52,145 nucleotides of DNA from an uncultured Pelagibacteraceae bacterium (GTDB lineage Bacteria; Pseudomonadota; Alphaproteobacteria; Pelagibacterales; Pelagibacteraceae), in contig CAJQRW010000020.1 in assembly GCA_905612415.1 (NCBI GenBank), forward strand, positions 1-52,145, read 5' to 3'. The notes under the pieces were generated by a model, which ran no database searches, was not told the origin of the DNA, and was given only the letters and a program-made list of their open reading frames with translations. Shown here piece by piece: positions 37,157 to 44,309 of this stretch (positions are counted from its first letter, which is position 1; each line of letters starts with the position of its first letter). Position numbers and translations under genes: made by a program.

Positions 37157-38014
37157 TTATTTATTACTTTTTAAGTTTATTCGTATATTACTTAAATCTA
37201 CCAATTTATCTTTGTAGTTGCTTCTAACAAAACCTTTACTTGTAATACCTTTTACTAATTTTAAAAAAGTATCTTCATTTTCGTTTACTATCTTATCATT
37301 TTCAGGTTTACTAATAGAAGGTGTGTGGGCTAAATCCTCTCTATTCAAATAAGATATGGCAAGCTCTCTAAAAATATAGTCTAAAATTGAAGATGCATTA
37401 AGTATCCTATCATTGCCTCTAATTTCCCCAGAAGGTTCGAATTTTGTTTCTATAAAAGCATCAACAAATTCATCTAAAGGTACGCCATATTGGAGACCTA
37501 AAGAAATTGCTATAGCAAAATTATTCATTAAAGATCTAGCTAATTCACCTTCTTTATTCATATCAATAAAAATTTCTCCAACTTTTCCATCATCATATTC
37601 GCCAGTATGTAGATAGATCTTATGGTCACCAATACTTACTTTTTGAATATAACCTTTTCTCCTGTCTGGCATCTTAGATCTATCATTAGTTTTATTATAA
37701 AATTTCTGAGATTTTGTATTTTTATCATTAGTTTCATTAGTGGCTTGCAACTTATCCAAATTTAATAATTCCTGATTTACCGCAGAAGATATGTCAGGAA
37801 CATTTATTTCACTTTTATTATTTAAAGTACCTTCAAAATTTTTATTTTTATTTGAAGTTTTAGTTTTTCTATTATTTAGCTTCACGTCGATTATTTTGAC
37901 TTCACCATCATTACGTTTTTCAAGTTCAGAAAGTTTTTTTTCATTTAACTCATCTAGTTTATGAGTAATTTTAAATGTACAGGTATAATAGGTTTCTACT
38001 ATGTATTTTGACAT
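37157..38014 (-). CDS. Stand-alone TSCPD-type protein related to class II ribonucleotide reductase C-terminus
   Basis: A 285 aa protein whose central part (about residues 117-230: [66 protein letters not shown]) closely resembles the C-terminal domain of B12-dependent ribonucleotide reductase NrdJ. The N-terminal 50 residues form a separate conserved-looking segment, and residues 55-115 are low-complexity. The only cysteine is Cys12; the C-terminal redox cysteines of NrdJ are absent. No reductase catalytic subunit lies nearby. Similar stand-alone alphaproteobacterial proteins exist as far as I recall; the role is unknown. A structural or regulatory role is possible. Confidence 0.75.
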   Translation of the reverse strand: MSKYIVETYYTCTFKITHKLDELNEKKLSELEKRNDGEVKIIDVKLNNRKTKTSNKNKNFEGTLNNKSEINVPDISSAVNQELLNLDKLQATNETNDKNTKSQKFYNKTNDRSKMPDRRKGYIQKVSIGDHKIYLHTGEYDDGKVGEIFIDMNKEGELARSLMNNFAIAISLGLQYGVPLDEFVDAFIETKFEPSGEIRGNDRILNASSILDYIFRELAISYLNREDLAHTPSISKPENDKIVNENEDTFLKLVKGITSKGFVRSNYKDKLVDLSNIRINLKSNK

Positions 38015-38165
38015 TATAAGTTAGTTTTAAAATTTAAATAATTTTTATATATAAAGAACATTTATATGATATATACTAATTATAGTTTTAGTCTAATAAA
38101 TTATTTACAATTTATAATTGTGTTAATCTTTTATAATTTAAAAAACGAATCAGAATATAATTAGT
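38015..38165. promoter_or_regulatory. Divergent intergenic region, TSCPD gene / NDUFA12 gene
   Basis: A 151-bp A/T-rich gap between two divergent genes. It must carry both promoters; a plus-strand TATAAT lies about 30 bp before the NDUFA12 GTG start, but I see no convincing -35 or operator. No tRNA or small ORF with family resemblance is visible. Confidence 0.3.
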
Positions 38166-38531
38166 GTGAAAATTTTAAAACAAATATTTACTTGGTGGTA
38201 TAAACAAACCTTTGGAACATTTATTTATACTATTTTTACAGGCAGGTTAGTAGGGAAAGACAAGTTTGGTAATAAATATTATTCCAATAAAAAAGGTAAG
38301 AGATGGGTTGTATATGACAACAATATAGAATCTTCAAAAATTCCACCCGAATGGCATGCCTGGATACATTTTACATCAAGAAATATCCCATCAGACAAGC
38401 AAAAAAAATATTCATGGCAAAAGGAACATCAAGAAAACTTAACTGGAACAGTAAACGCGCATAAACCTGATGGATTGCTCTCTTCTTCGAGTAAAAAAAA
38501 TATGAAAAAATATGAAGCCTGGAAATTTTAA
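38166..38531 (+). CDS. NDUFA12/B17.2-like NADH dehydrogenase accessory subunit
   Basis: Homologue of the mitochondrial complex I accessory subunit NDUFA12, found in alphaproteobacteria as a supernumerary subunit. The 121 aa protein has WWYKQTFGTFIYTIFTGRLVGKDKFGNKYY, then RWVVYDNNIESSKIPPEWHAWIHF, the family's diagnostic PPEWHAWLH block, and a C-terminal YEAW. The start is GTG at 38166. The nuo operon is not in the window. It overlaps the DUF2155 gene by 20 bp, an alphaproteobacterial pairing. Confidence 0.93.
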   Translation: MKILKQIFTWWYKQTFGTFIYTIFTGRLVGKDKFGNKYYSNKKGKRWVVYDNNIESSKIPPEWHAWIHFTSRNIPSDKQKKYSWQKEHQENLTGTVNAHKPDGLLSSSSKKNMKKYEAWKF

Positions 38532-39045
38532 AAATTTAATATTTTTTTTTATTTTTGTATCTATATCTAATTTATCATTATTAAATGCTGCTGATAAAAT
38601 TGAAGAAGTTCCTTTAATAAATTTAGAAGAATTGCCACCAACTTTTGAGGAAGATAAAGACGAACTAGAAAAAATAGATAAAAGTAATGTGGATTCAGGT
38701 GATGCTGAGGAAGTATTAAAAAAAGTTAATAAAAAAAAAAATGATAAAATATATATTAACTTAAAAGCTTTAGATAAAATAACAGCTAAAACATCCGACA
38801 TTAGGTTACTCGTAGGTAAAAAAAAATTTTTTGGTCCTTTAGAAATTAAAGCTTTAAAATGCCAATTTTCTGATAATAGTGGTTTTCAAGATACAGTAGC
38901 TTACCTACAAGTAAAGGATCTTTCTGTGAAAGATAATGACCAAGTTTTTCTATTTAATGGCTGGACCTTTGCTTCAAGTCCAACTTTGCAATCTATTGAT
39001 CATCCAGTATATGATTTATGGATTATAGATTGTGAAAATATTTAA
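38512..39045 (+). CDS. DUF2155 domain-containing exported protein
   Basis: A 177 aa protein with an N-terminal signal peptide (residues about 5-24), an acidic/lysine-rich linker, and a C-terminal DUF2155 domain: LKALDKITAKTSDIRLLVGK, FGPLEIKALKCQFS, and FNGWTFASSPTLQSIDHPVYDLWIIDC, with two cysteines that could form a disulfide. Function is unknown; it is probably periplasmic. The 20-bp overlap with the NDUFA12 gene implies coupled translation. The 3' end overlaps convergent accC by 4 bp. Confidence 0.85.
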   Translation: MKPGNFKNLIFFFIFVSISNLSLLNAADKIEEVPLINLEELPPTFEEDKDELEKIDKSNVDSGDAEEVLKKVNKKKNDKIYINLKALDKITAKTSDIRLLVGKKKFFGPLEIKALKCQFSDNSGFQDTVAYLQVKDLSVKDNDQVFLFNGWTFASSPTLQSIDHPVYDLWIIDCENI

Positions 39046-40379
39046 TAAAAAGCCTCTTTAGCAAGCCAATTTACATCAAAATCAGAACTAATAAATTTTT
39101 CATGTTTTAATATTTTTTTATGAAGATTTATAGTTGTAGTTATACCTTCGATCACAAACTCATCCAGCGCTCTTAACATTCTTTGAATTGCTTCTGTTCT
39201 GTTTCTTCCTTGACAAATTAATTTGCAAATTAAACTGTCATAATATGGAGTTATTTTACAACCTTGAAATATAGCGCCGTCTATTCTGGTTCTAAATCCG
39301 GAAGGCTGATGACATACATTAATTATACCAGGGGATGGTTGAAAGTTTTTACTAGGATCTTCAGCGTTTATTCTACATTCTATTACATGCCCTCTAGGTT
39401 TAACATCATCCTGTGTTAAAGCGGTTTCTCCCTTGTTGGCTATCCAAATTTGTTCTTTAATTATATCTATTCCAGTAGCTACCTCAGTAACTGGATGTTC
39501 AACCTGAATCCTTGTGTTCATTTCTAAAAAATAAAATTTTCCATCTTGATATATATATTCAACAGTACCAGCTCCCTCATAGCCAATATTTTTAACCATT
39601 TTTACTGTTTGCTCTAATAAATTGGATCTAATCTTTTCATCAATTATTGGGCTAGGAGTTTCTTCAATTAGTTTTTGATGGTTTCTTTGCACTGAACAAT
39701 CTCTTTCATTTAGATGAATTGTTTTATTTTTACCTGACAATACTTGTACCTCGATATGTCTTGGATTCTTAAAGTATTTTTCTATATAAACATCATCATT
39801 ATTAAAATATTTTTTTGCTTCTAATTTTGCCATAGAAAATAATTTTTCTATTTCTTCTGGTTTATTGACAACTTTCATTCCTTTTCCGCCACCACCACCA
39901 GAAGCTTTAATTAAAACAGGATAACCAATCTTATTGCTAATTTTTTTTGCTTCATCAGGAGAATTAACATTTTCAGTAGATCCTTCAATAATAGGTAGCC
40001 CATTTTCCTTTGCAATTTTTCTAGCTTCTATTTTATCACCCATTTTTTTAATTAAATCAGCACTAGGTCCTATAAACTTAATTCCGTGTTTAGTAGTAAT
40101 ATCTGCAAACTGTGCATTTTCAGATAGAAACCCATAACCAGGATGTATTGCATCAGCTCCAGTAACATCAACAGCTGACATTAAAGACGATATATTTAAA
40201 TAGCTATTTTGAGGTTGATGGGAACCTATACATACGCTTTCATCTGCTAACCTTACATGCATACTATCTGCATCAACATCAGAATGCACTGCTACTGTCG
40301 CTATGCCCCATTCTTTGCATGCTCGTATAATACGGACAGCTATTTCACCACGATTAGCTATTAAAATTTTTTTAAACAT
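39042..40379 (-). CDS. accC: Acetyl-CoA carboxylase, biotin carboxylase subunit
   Basis: ATP-dependent carboxylation of the biotin on AccB, the first half-reaction of malonyl-CoA synthesis. The 445 aa protein has KILIANRGEIAVRIIRA at the start, the ATP-grasp glycine loop ASGGGGGKGMKVV, FLEMNTRIQVEHPVTE and GHVIECRINAEDP. It shares one base with the end of accB and forms the aroQ-accB-accC order. The product feeds FabD encoded in this window. Confidence 0.97.
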   Translation of the reverse strand: MFKKILIANRGEIAVRIIRACKEWGIATVAVHSDVDADSMHVRLADESVCIGSHQPQNSYLNISSLMSAVDVTGADAIHPGYGFLSENAQFADITTKHGIKFIGPSADLIKKMGDKIEARKIAKENGLPIIEGSTENVNSPDEAKKISNKIGYPVLIKASGGGGGKGMKVVNKPEEIEKLFSMAKLEAKKYFNNDDVYIEKYFKNPRHIEVQVLSGKNKTIHLNERDCSVQRNHQKLIEETPSPIIDEKIRSNLLEQTVKMVKNIGYEGAGTVEYIYQDGKFYFLEMNTRIQVEHPVTEVATGIDIIKEQIWIANKGETALTQDDVKPRGHVIECRINAEDPSKNFQPSPGIINVCHQPSGFRTRIDGAIFQGCKITPYYDSLICKLICQGRNRTEAIQRMLRALDEFVIEGITTTINLHKKILKHEKFISSDFDVNWLAKEAFY

Positions 40380-40795
40380 TACTTAAGTGAAATAAGAGGT
40401 TGTCCAAATTCTACCGGATCTCCATCCTTAACTAAAATTTTACTGACAATTCCTTCTTGGGTTGACGGAACATGATTCATTGTTTTCATAGCTTCGATAA
40501 TCATAATTGTTTGTCCTTTTTTTATTTTTTGTCCTTCCTCTATAAATTTTTTACTACCTGGTTCAGGAGCTAAATATGCAGTTCCTACAATAGGGGAAGT
40601 AACTTTTAAACTTGTATCTATATCTTTTTTTATATCAGTTTTATTATTATTTATTTCATGCAATTGAGTTGAAGAATTATTCAAAGATCTTGAAACTTTT
40701 ACTTTTGTTTTATCTTCTGAATACTCAATTTCGCTGAGATTAAATTCTTTTAAGTAGCTAACCAATTCTTCAATAATTTTTTTATTTATTTTCAT
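40379..40795 (-). CDS. accB: Biotin carboxyl carrier protein of acetyl-CoA carboxylase
   Basis: Carries biotin between the carboxylase and transferase halves of acetyl-CoA carboxylase. The 138 aa protein has an N-terminal helix region, a Lys/Asn-rich linker, and a C-terminal biotinyl domain with VTSPIVGTAYLAPEPGSKKF and Lys104 in EAMKTMN, the biotin attachment site. It abuts aroQ upstream and accC downstream. Confidence 0.96.
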   Translation of the reverse strand: MKINKKIIEELVSYLKEFNLSEIEYSEDKTKVKVSRSLNNSSTQLHEINNNKTDIKKDIDTSLKVTSPIVGTAYLAPEPGSKKFIEEGQKIKKGQTIMIIEAMKTMNHVPSTQEGIVSKILVKDGDPVEFGQPLISLK

Positions 40796-41233
40796 TTATT
40801 TTAGAATTTCTTTCATTGAGTCTAATGCCATAATATATCCTTTTATACCAAATCCACAAATAATTCCTATTGCAGCTTTACTTATCAAAGATTTTTTTCT
40901 AAATTCTTCTCTATTATATATATTTGTTATATGAAGCTCTATAGTAGGTAATTTAATTGCTAGAAGAGCGTCTAATATTGCAACCGAGGTATGTGTATAT
41001 CCAGCTGCATTAATAATTATTCCATTAAAATTATCTTTAGCTTTTTGTATCATAGTTACAATTTCACCTTCAATATTGGATTGTTCAAATCCAATTTCAA
41101 TGTTAATAGATTTAGCGTGGGTCTTGCAATTTTTTTTGACTTCATCAAGTGTAGTTTTTCCATATTTAGATTCTTCACGGTCCCCAAGCAGATTTAGATT
41201 TGGACCATTTATAATTAGTATTTTTTTTATCAT
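40796..41233 (-). CDS. aroQ: 3-dehydroquinate dehydratase, type II
   Basis: Third shikimate-pathway step, dehydration of 3-dehydroquinate. The 145 aa protein has INGPNLNLLGDREESKYG (catalytic Tyr in KYG), INAAGYTHTSVAILDAL, and ELHITNIYNREEFRKKS, all diagnostic of the type II dodecameric enzyme. It is directly upstream of accB and divergent from thiS, with 23 bp between the start codons. Confidence 0.96.
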   Translation of the reverse strand: MIKKILIINGPNLNLLGDREESKYGKTTLDEVKKNCKTHAKSINIEIGFEQSNIEGEIVTMIQKAKDNFNGIIINAAGYTHTSVAILDALLAIKLPTIELHITNIYNREEFRKKSLISKAAIGIICGFGIKGYIMALDSMKEILK

Positions 41234-41256
41234 TTAAATAAGTTAAAATAATATAA

Positions 41257-41475
41257 ATGAATAACTTAAATGTGGCAAAAATTCAATTAAATGGAGATCC
41301 CTATGAAATAAATATGGGAATCAATTTAATTGAATTGTTGAACAGTCTTAAAATTCCAAATAATAAAGTGGCAGTAGAAGTAAATGGTGAAATTATTGAA
41401 AAAAAAAAATACCAATATTTAACTTTACATAAAAACGACAAGGTTGAAATTGTTCATTTTATAGGAGGAGGGTAG
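41257..41475 (+). CDS. thiS: Thiamine sulfur carrier ThiS
   Basis: Ubiquitin-like sulfur carrier that donates sulfur as a C-terminal thiocarboxylate for the thiazole ring of thiamine. The 72 aa protein has a beta-grasp pattern ([33 protein letters not shown]) and ends in the required Gly-Gly. It is 5 bp upstream of thiG, its reaction partner. Divergent aroQ lies 23 bp away. Confidence 0.94.
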   Translation: MNNLNVAKIQLNGDPYEINMGINLIELLNSLKIPNNKVAVEVNGEIIEKKKYQYLTLHKNDKVEIVHFIGGG

Positions 41476-41480
41476 TATTT

Positions 41481-42251
41481 ATGGAAGATTTTTTTACAAT
41501 AGCTAATAAAAAATTTAATTCAAGATTAATTGTAGGAACAGGAAAATATAAAGATTTTGAAGAAACGGCTAATGTGGTTAAAGCTTCAGGAGCCGATATA
41601 GTTACCGTTGCTGTTAGAAGAGTAAATATTTTAGATAAAAATCAGCCTTTGTTGATGGATTATTTAGACCCAAAATCTATTACTTATCTCCCAAATACAG
41701 CCGGCTGCTACACTTCAGAAGATGCTTTAAGAACACTTAGGTTAGCTAGAGAAATGGGAGGATGGAGATTAGTAAAATTAGAAGTTTTAGGAAATAAAAA
41801 AACTTTGTATCCAAACATGATTGAAACGATTAAATCAACAGAAGTATTAGTTAAAGAAGGTTTTGAAGTTATGGTTTATTGCTCTGATGATCCAATAATG
41901 ACATCAAAACTAGAAGACGTTGGTGCTTGTGCAATTATGCCATTAGGAGCCCCAATCGGATCAGGTATTGGTATACAAAATAAAACAAATATAACCTTGA
42001 TAAAAGAACAATCTTTGGTCCCAGTAATTATTGATGCTGGGGTAGGTACTGCATCAGACGCAACTATTGCTATGGAATTGGGATGTGACGGAGTATTATT
42101 AAATACTTCAATCGCAGAATCTAAAAATCCTATATTAATGGCCGAGTCAATGAAACATGCTGTTATAGCAGGAAGAAAAGCTTTTAAAGCTGTACGTATG
42201 AAAAAAAGAAATTATGGTAGTTCATCGTCACCTCAAAATAATTTAATTTGA
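41481..42251 (+). CDS. thiG: Thiazole synthase ThiG
   Basis: Forms the thiazole phosphate of thiamine from DXP, dehydroglycine and ThiS thiocarboxylate. The 256 aa TIM-barrel protein has [18 protein letters not shown], the Schiff-base Lys in [24 protein letters not shown] and [13 protein letters not shown]. Together with thiS it forms a two-gene unit; thiO/thiH and thiF are not in the window, so the source of dehydroglycine is unknown. Its stop is 13 bp from that of convergent rne. Confidence 0.97.
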   Translation: MEDFFTIANKKFNSRLIVGTGKYKDFEETANVVKASGADIVTVAVRRVNILDKNQPLLMDYLDPKSITYLPNTAGCYTSEDALRTLRLAREMGGWRLVKLEVLGNKKTLYPNMIETIKSTEVLVKEGFEVMVYCSDDPIMTSKLEDVGACAIMPLGAPIGSGIGIQNKTNITLIKEQSLVPVIIDAGVGTASDATIAMELGCDGVLLNTSIAESKNPILMAESMKHAVIAGRKAFKAVRMKKRNYGSSSSPQNNLI

Positions 42252-42264
42252 TTTTTTTTGCAAT

Positions 42265-44142
42265 TTACTTAGCAACTACTTTTTTTGAATCTAAAAAAAC
42301 TTTTTTATTTTTTGGTCGGTAATTATATTTTTTTTTAAATTTCTTAGGTTTTCTAAAAGTTTTTCCACTAAAAACTTTTTTATCGTAATTGACTTTTGGT
42401 AAATTACTTTCAATTGCTTCAATATTTTCAACTTTTTTTATAATTTTATTATTTTTATTTAGTAAATCGATTTTATATTCAGGAATAAGAAGCATATTGT
42501 CTGCTAATATATTAAATTCTATTTTGTATTTTTTTTTAAAATAATCTATCTCTTTAATTAAATTTTTCTCTATATATGTTTTAACTTTTAAAGGAGCGCT
42601 TAAGTTTACAATTTTTGCTTTATTAAAAAATGCTAATTCTTCTACTTTTTTAACTATTTTTAGAGCAAAAGAATCTAGAGAAAGTGTCATGTTCCATTTT
42701 ACTGAGCTTTCTCTTAGTCTTTGTCTTGTCATTTCAAGTAAGCCAAAATTACTTATCCTCCCAAACTGTATTCTAGCTCTGTCATCTTTTAATTTTTCTC
42801 TTAATTTTCTCTCTATAATCCTTCTGTTGTAATAATTATTCATATCAATAAAGTCGATAACAATTAGACCGGAAAGATCTCTTATTTTTATTTGTCTTGA
42901 AATTTCTTCAGCTGCTTCAAGATTTGTTTTTAAAGCTGTTTTTTCTATATTAACTTCTTTAATTGACTTACCTGAATTTATATCAATTGAGACTAATGCT
43001 TCAGTTGGATTAATTACCAAATAACCACCTGAAGTTAATTTAACAGTGGGTTCAAATATTCCGTTTAAATTTTTTTCAATACTCATTTCATGAAAAAGTG
43101 GTATTTTACCCCTAAATTTTTTAATTTTTTTAATATTTTCTGGCATAAAAAATTTCATAAAATTTTTTGCTTTTTGATAACCTTCGTTTCCATCAACAAT
43201 TATATTTTTGGTTTCATTAGTGAATACGTCTCTTATAGCTCTTTTAATTACATCTCCTTCTTCATAAACTAAGCTCGGCGCAATAGATTTAACTGCTTTA
43301 GTTTTAATAGTTTCCCATTCGCTTATTGTATTTACAACATCTTTGTTAATTTCATTTTTAGTTTTATTTAAGCCAGCGGTTCTAACGATTAATCCCATAG
43401 TTTCAGGTATTTTTATTTCGTGAAGAATTGATCTAATTTTTTTTCTATCATCAGAGTTAATTATTTTACGTGAAATCCCTCCACCTTTGGGTGTGTTTGG
43501 CATCAATACACTATACTTGCCAGCTAATGATATAAAAGTTGTAAGAGCAGCACCTTTTTGACCTCTTTCATCTTTTAAGATTTGTACTAAAATTATTTGT
43601 TCTGGTTTTATTACTTCTTGTATTTTATATCTTCTTATCCCATATCTTCTCTTTAAATCGTTAAACTGATTGTTTCTTTCAACAGGTGAAGACCCGTCTT
43701 TATTTTTTTCTTCATTAGAGTTAGATTGAATTTCACTATCATTTAAAGATGTTGCATCAGTTCCACCATCATTTAAAGATGTTGCGTCAGTTCCACCATT
43801 TTCAGCTTTCTGAACGCTCTCAACTTTAGAATTTTTTTCTTTTAGTTCTATTCTTAAATTTTCTTCATCTTTTTTTAATTTATCTTTATCACTTTGTGGT
43901 ATTTTATAATAATCAGATTGAATATCGTTAAATGCTAAAAAGCCATGTTTTTGTTTACCATAATTTACAAAAGCTGCTTGCAAAGAAGGTTCAATTCTGC
44001 TGACTTTTCCTAGATAAATATTATTTTTTAAATAAAGTTTATTTTTGTTTTCGTACTCATATTCTTCAATATGTTCATCTGATTTGAGCACGATTCTAGT
44101 TTCATCTGGATGCGATGCATCAATGTATAAATTTTTTTCCAT
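42265..44142 (-). CDS. rne: Ribonuclease E/G family protein without cysteines
   Basis: Single-strand-specific endoribonuclease of mRNA decay and rRNA processing. The 625 aa protein has an S1 domain interrupted by a low-complexity insert (about residues 83-165), then RRYKIQEVIKPEQIILVQ, and the DNase I-like catalytic site with Asp387 (VSIDINSG) and the aspartates of LIVIDFIDM (430, 433). After RQRLRES the usual zinc-link CPxCxGxG motif is missing; the entire protein contains no cysteine. The C-terminus is a short basic tail, not a long degradosome scaffold. The insert holds two copies of GGTDATSLND. Confidence 0.9.
   Translation of the reverse strand: MEKNLYIDASHPDETRIVLKSDEHIEEYEYENKNKLYLKNNIYLGKVSRIEPSLQAAFVNYGKQKHGFLAFNDIQSDYYKIPQSDKDKLKKDEENLRIELKEKNSKVESVQKAENGGTDATSLNDGGTDATSLNDSEIQSNSNEEKNKDGSSPVERNNQFNDLKRRYGIRRYKIQEVIKPEQIILVQILKDERGQKGAALTTFISLAGKYSVLMPNTPKGGGISRKIINSDDRKKIRSILHEIKIPETMGLIVRTAGLNKTKNEINKDVVNTISEWETIKTKAVKSIAPSLVYEEGDVIKRAIRDVFTNETKNIIVDGNEGYQKAKNFMKFFMPENIKKIKKFRGKIPLFHEMSIEKNLNGIFEPTVKLTSGGYLVINPTEALVSIDINSGKSIKEVNIEKTALKTNLEAAEEISRQIKIRDLSGLIVIDFIDMNNYYNRRIIERKLREKLKDDRARIQFGRISNFGLLEMTRQRLRESSVKWNMTLSLDSFALKIVKKVEELAFFNKAKIVNLSAPLKVKTYIEKNLIKEIDYFKKKYKIEFNILADNMLLIPEYKIDLLNKNNKIIKKVENIEAIESNLPKVNYDKKVFSGKTFRKPKKFKKKYNYRPKNKKVFLDSKKVVAK
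43738..43797. repeat. Two-copy 30-bp tandem repeat inside rne
   Basis: Two head-to-tail 30-bp units (43738-43767 and 43768-43797) differ by a single A/G. They encode GGTDATSLND twice, in frame, in the insert within the S1 domain. The near-identity indicates a recent duplication or slippage event; copy number may vary between strains. Confidence 0.95.
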
Positions 44143-44309
44143 GAAAATTTGTTCCTGTTTATAATTTTAGTCATAAATTTGAATTTTGTTATATGTTGAT
44201 ATTATTTGTATCTCAAAATTGAGTATAAATATATAAATTTCTTATACAACCCACACTTATTTGCAAAAATGCCATAAGAAAGCCAGAATTAATTCATTTC
44301 CTCAAATTT
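44143..44309. promoter_or_regulatory. Divergent intergenic region, rne / mrcA
   Basis: A 167-bp gap between divergent start codons, the longest non-coding stretch in the window. It is A/T-rich with several TATA-like elements, for example a TTGAGT-N18-TATACA arrangement (44219-44248) towards mrcA, and a small palindrome CTCAAAATTGAG. No tRNA or other RNA gene is apparent. It must carry both promoters and the rne 5' UTR. Confidence 0.35.
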
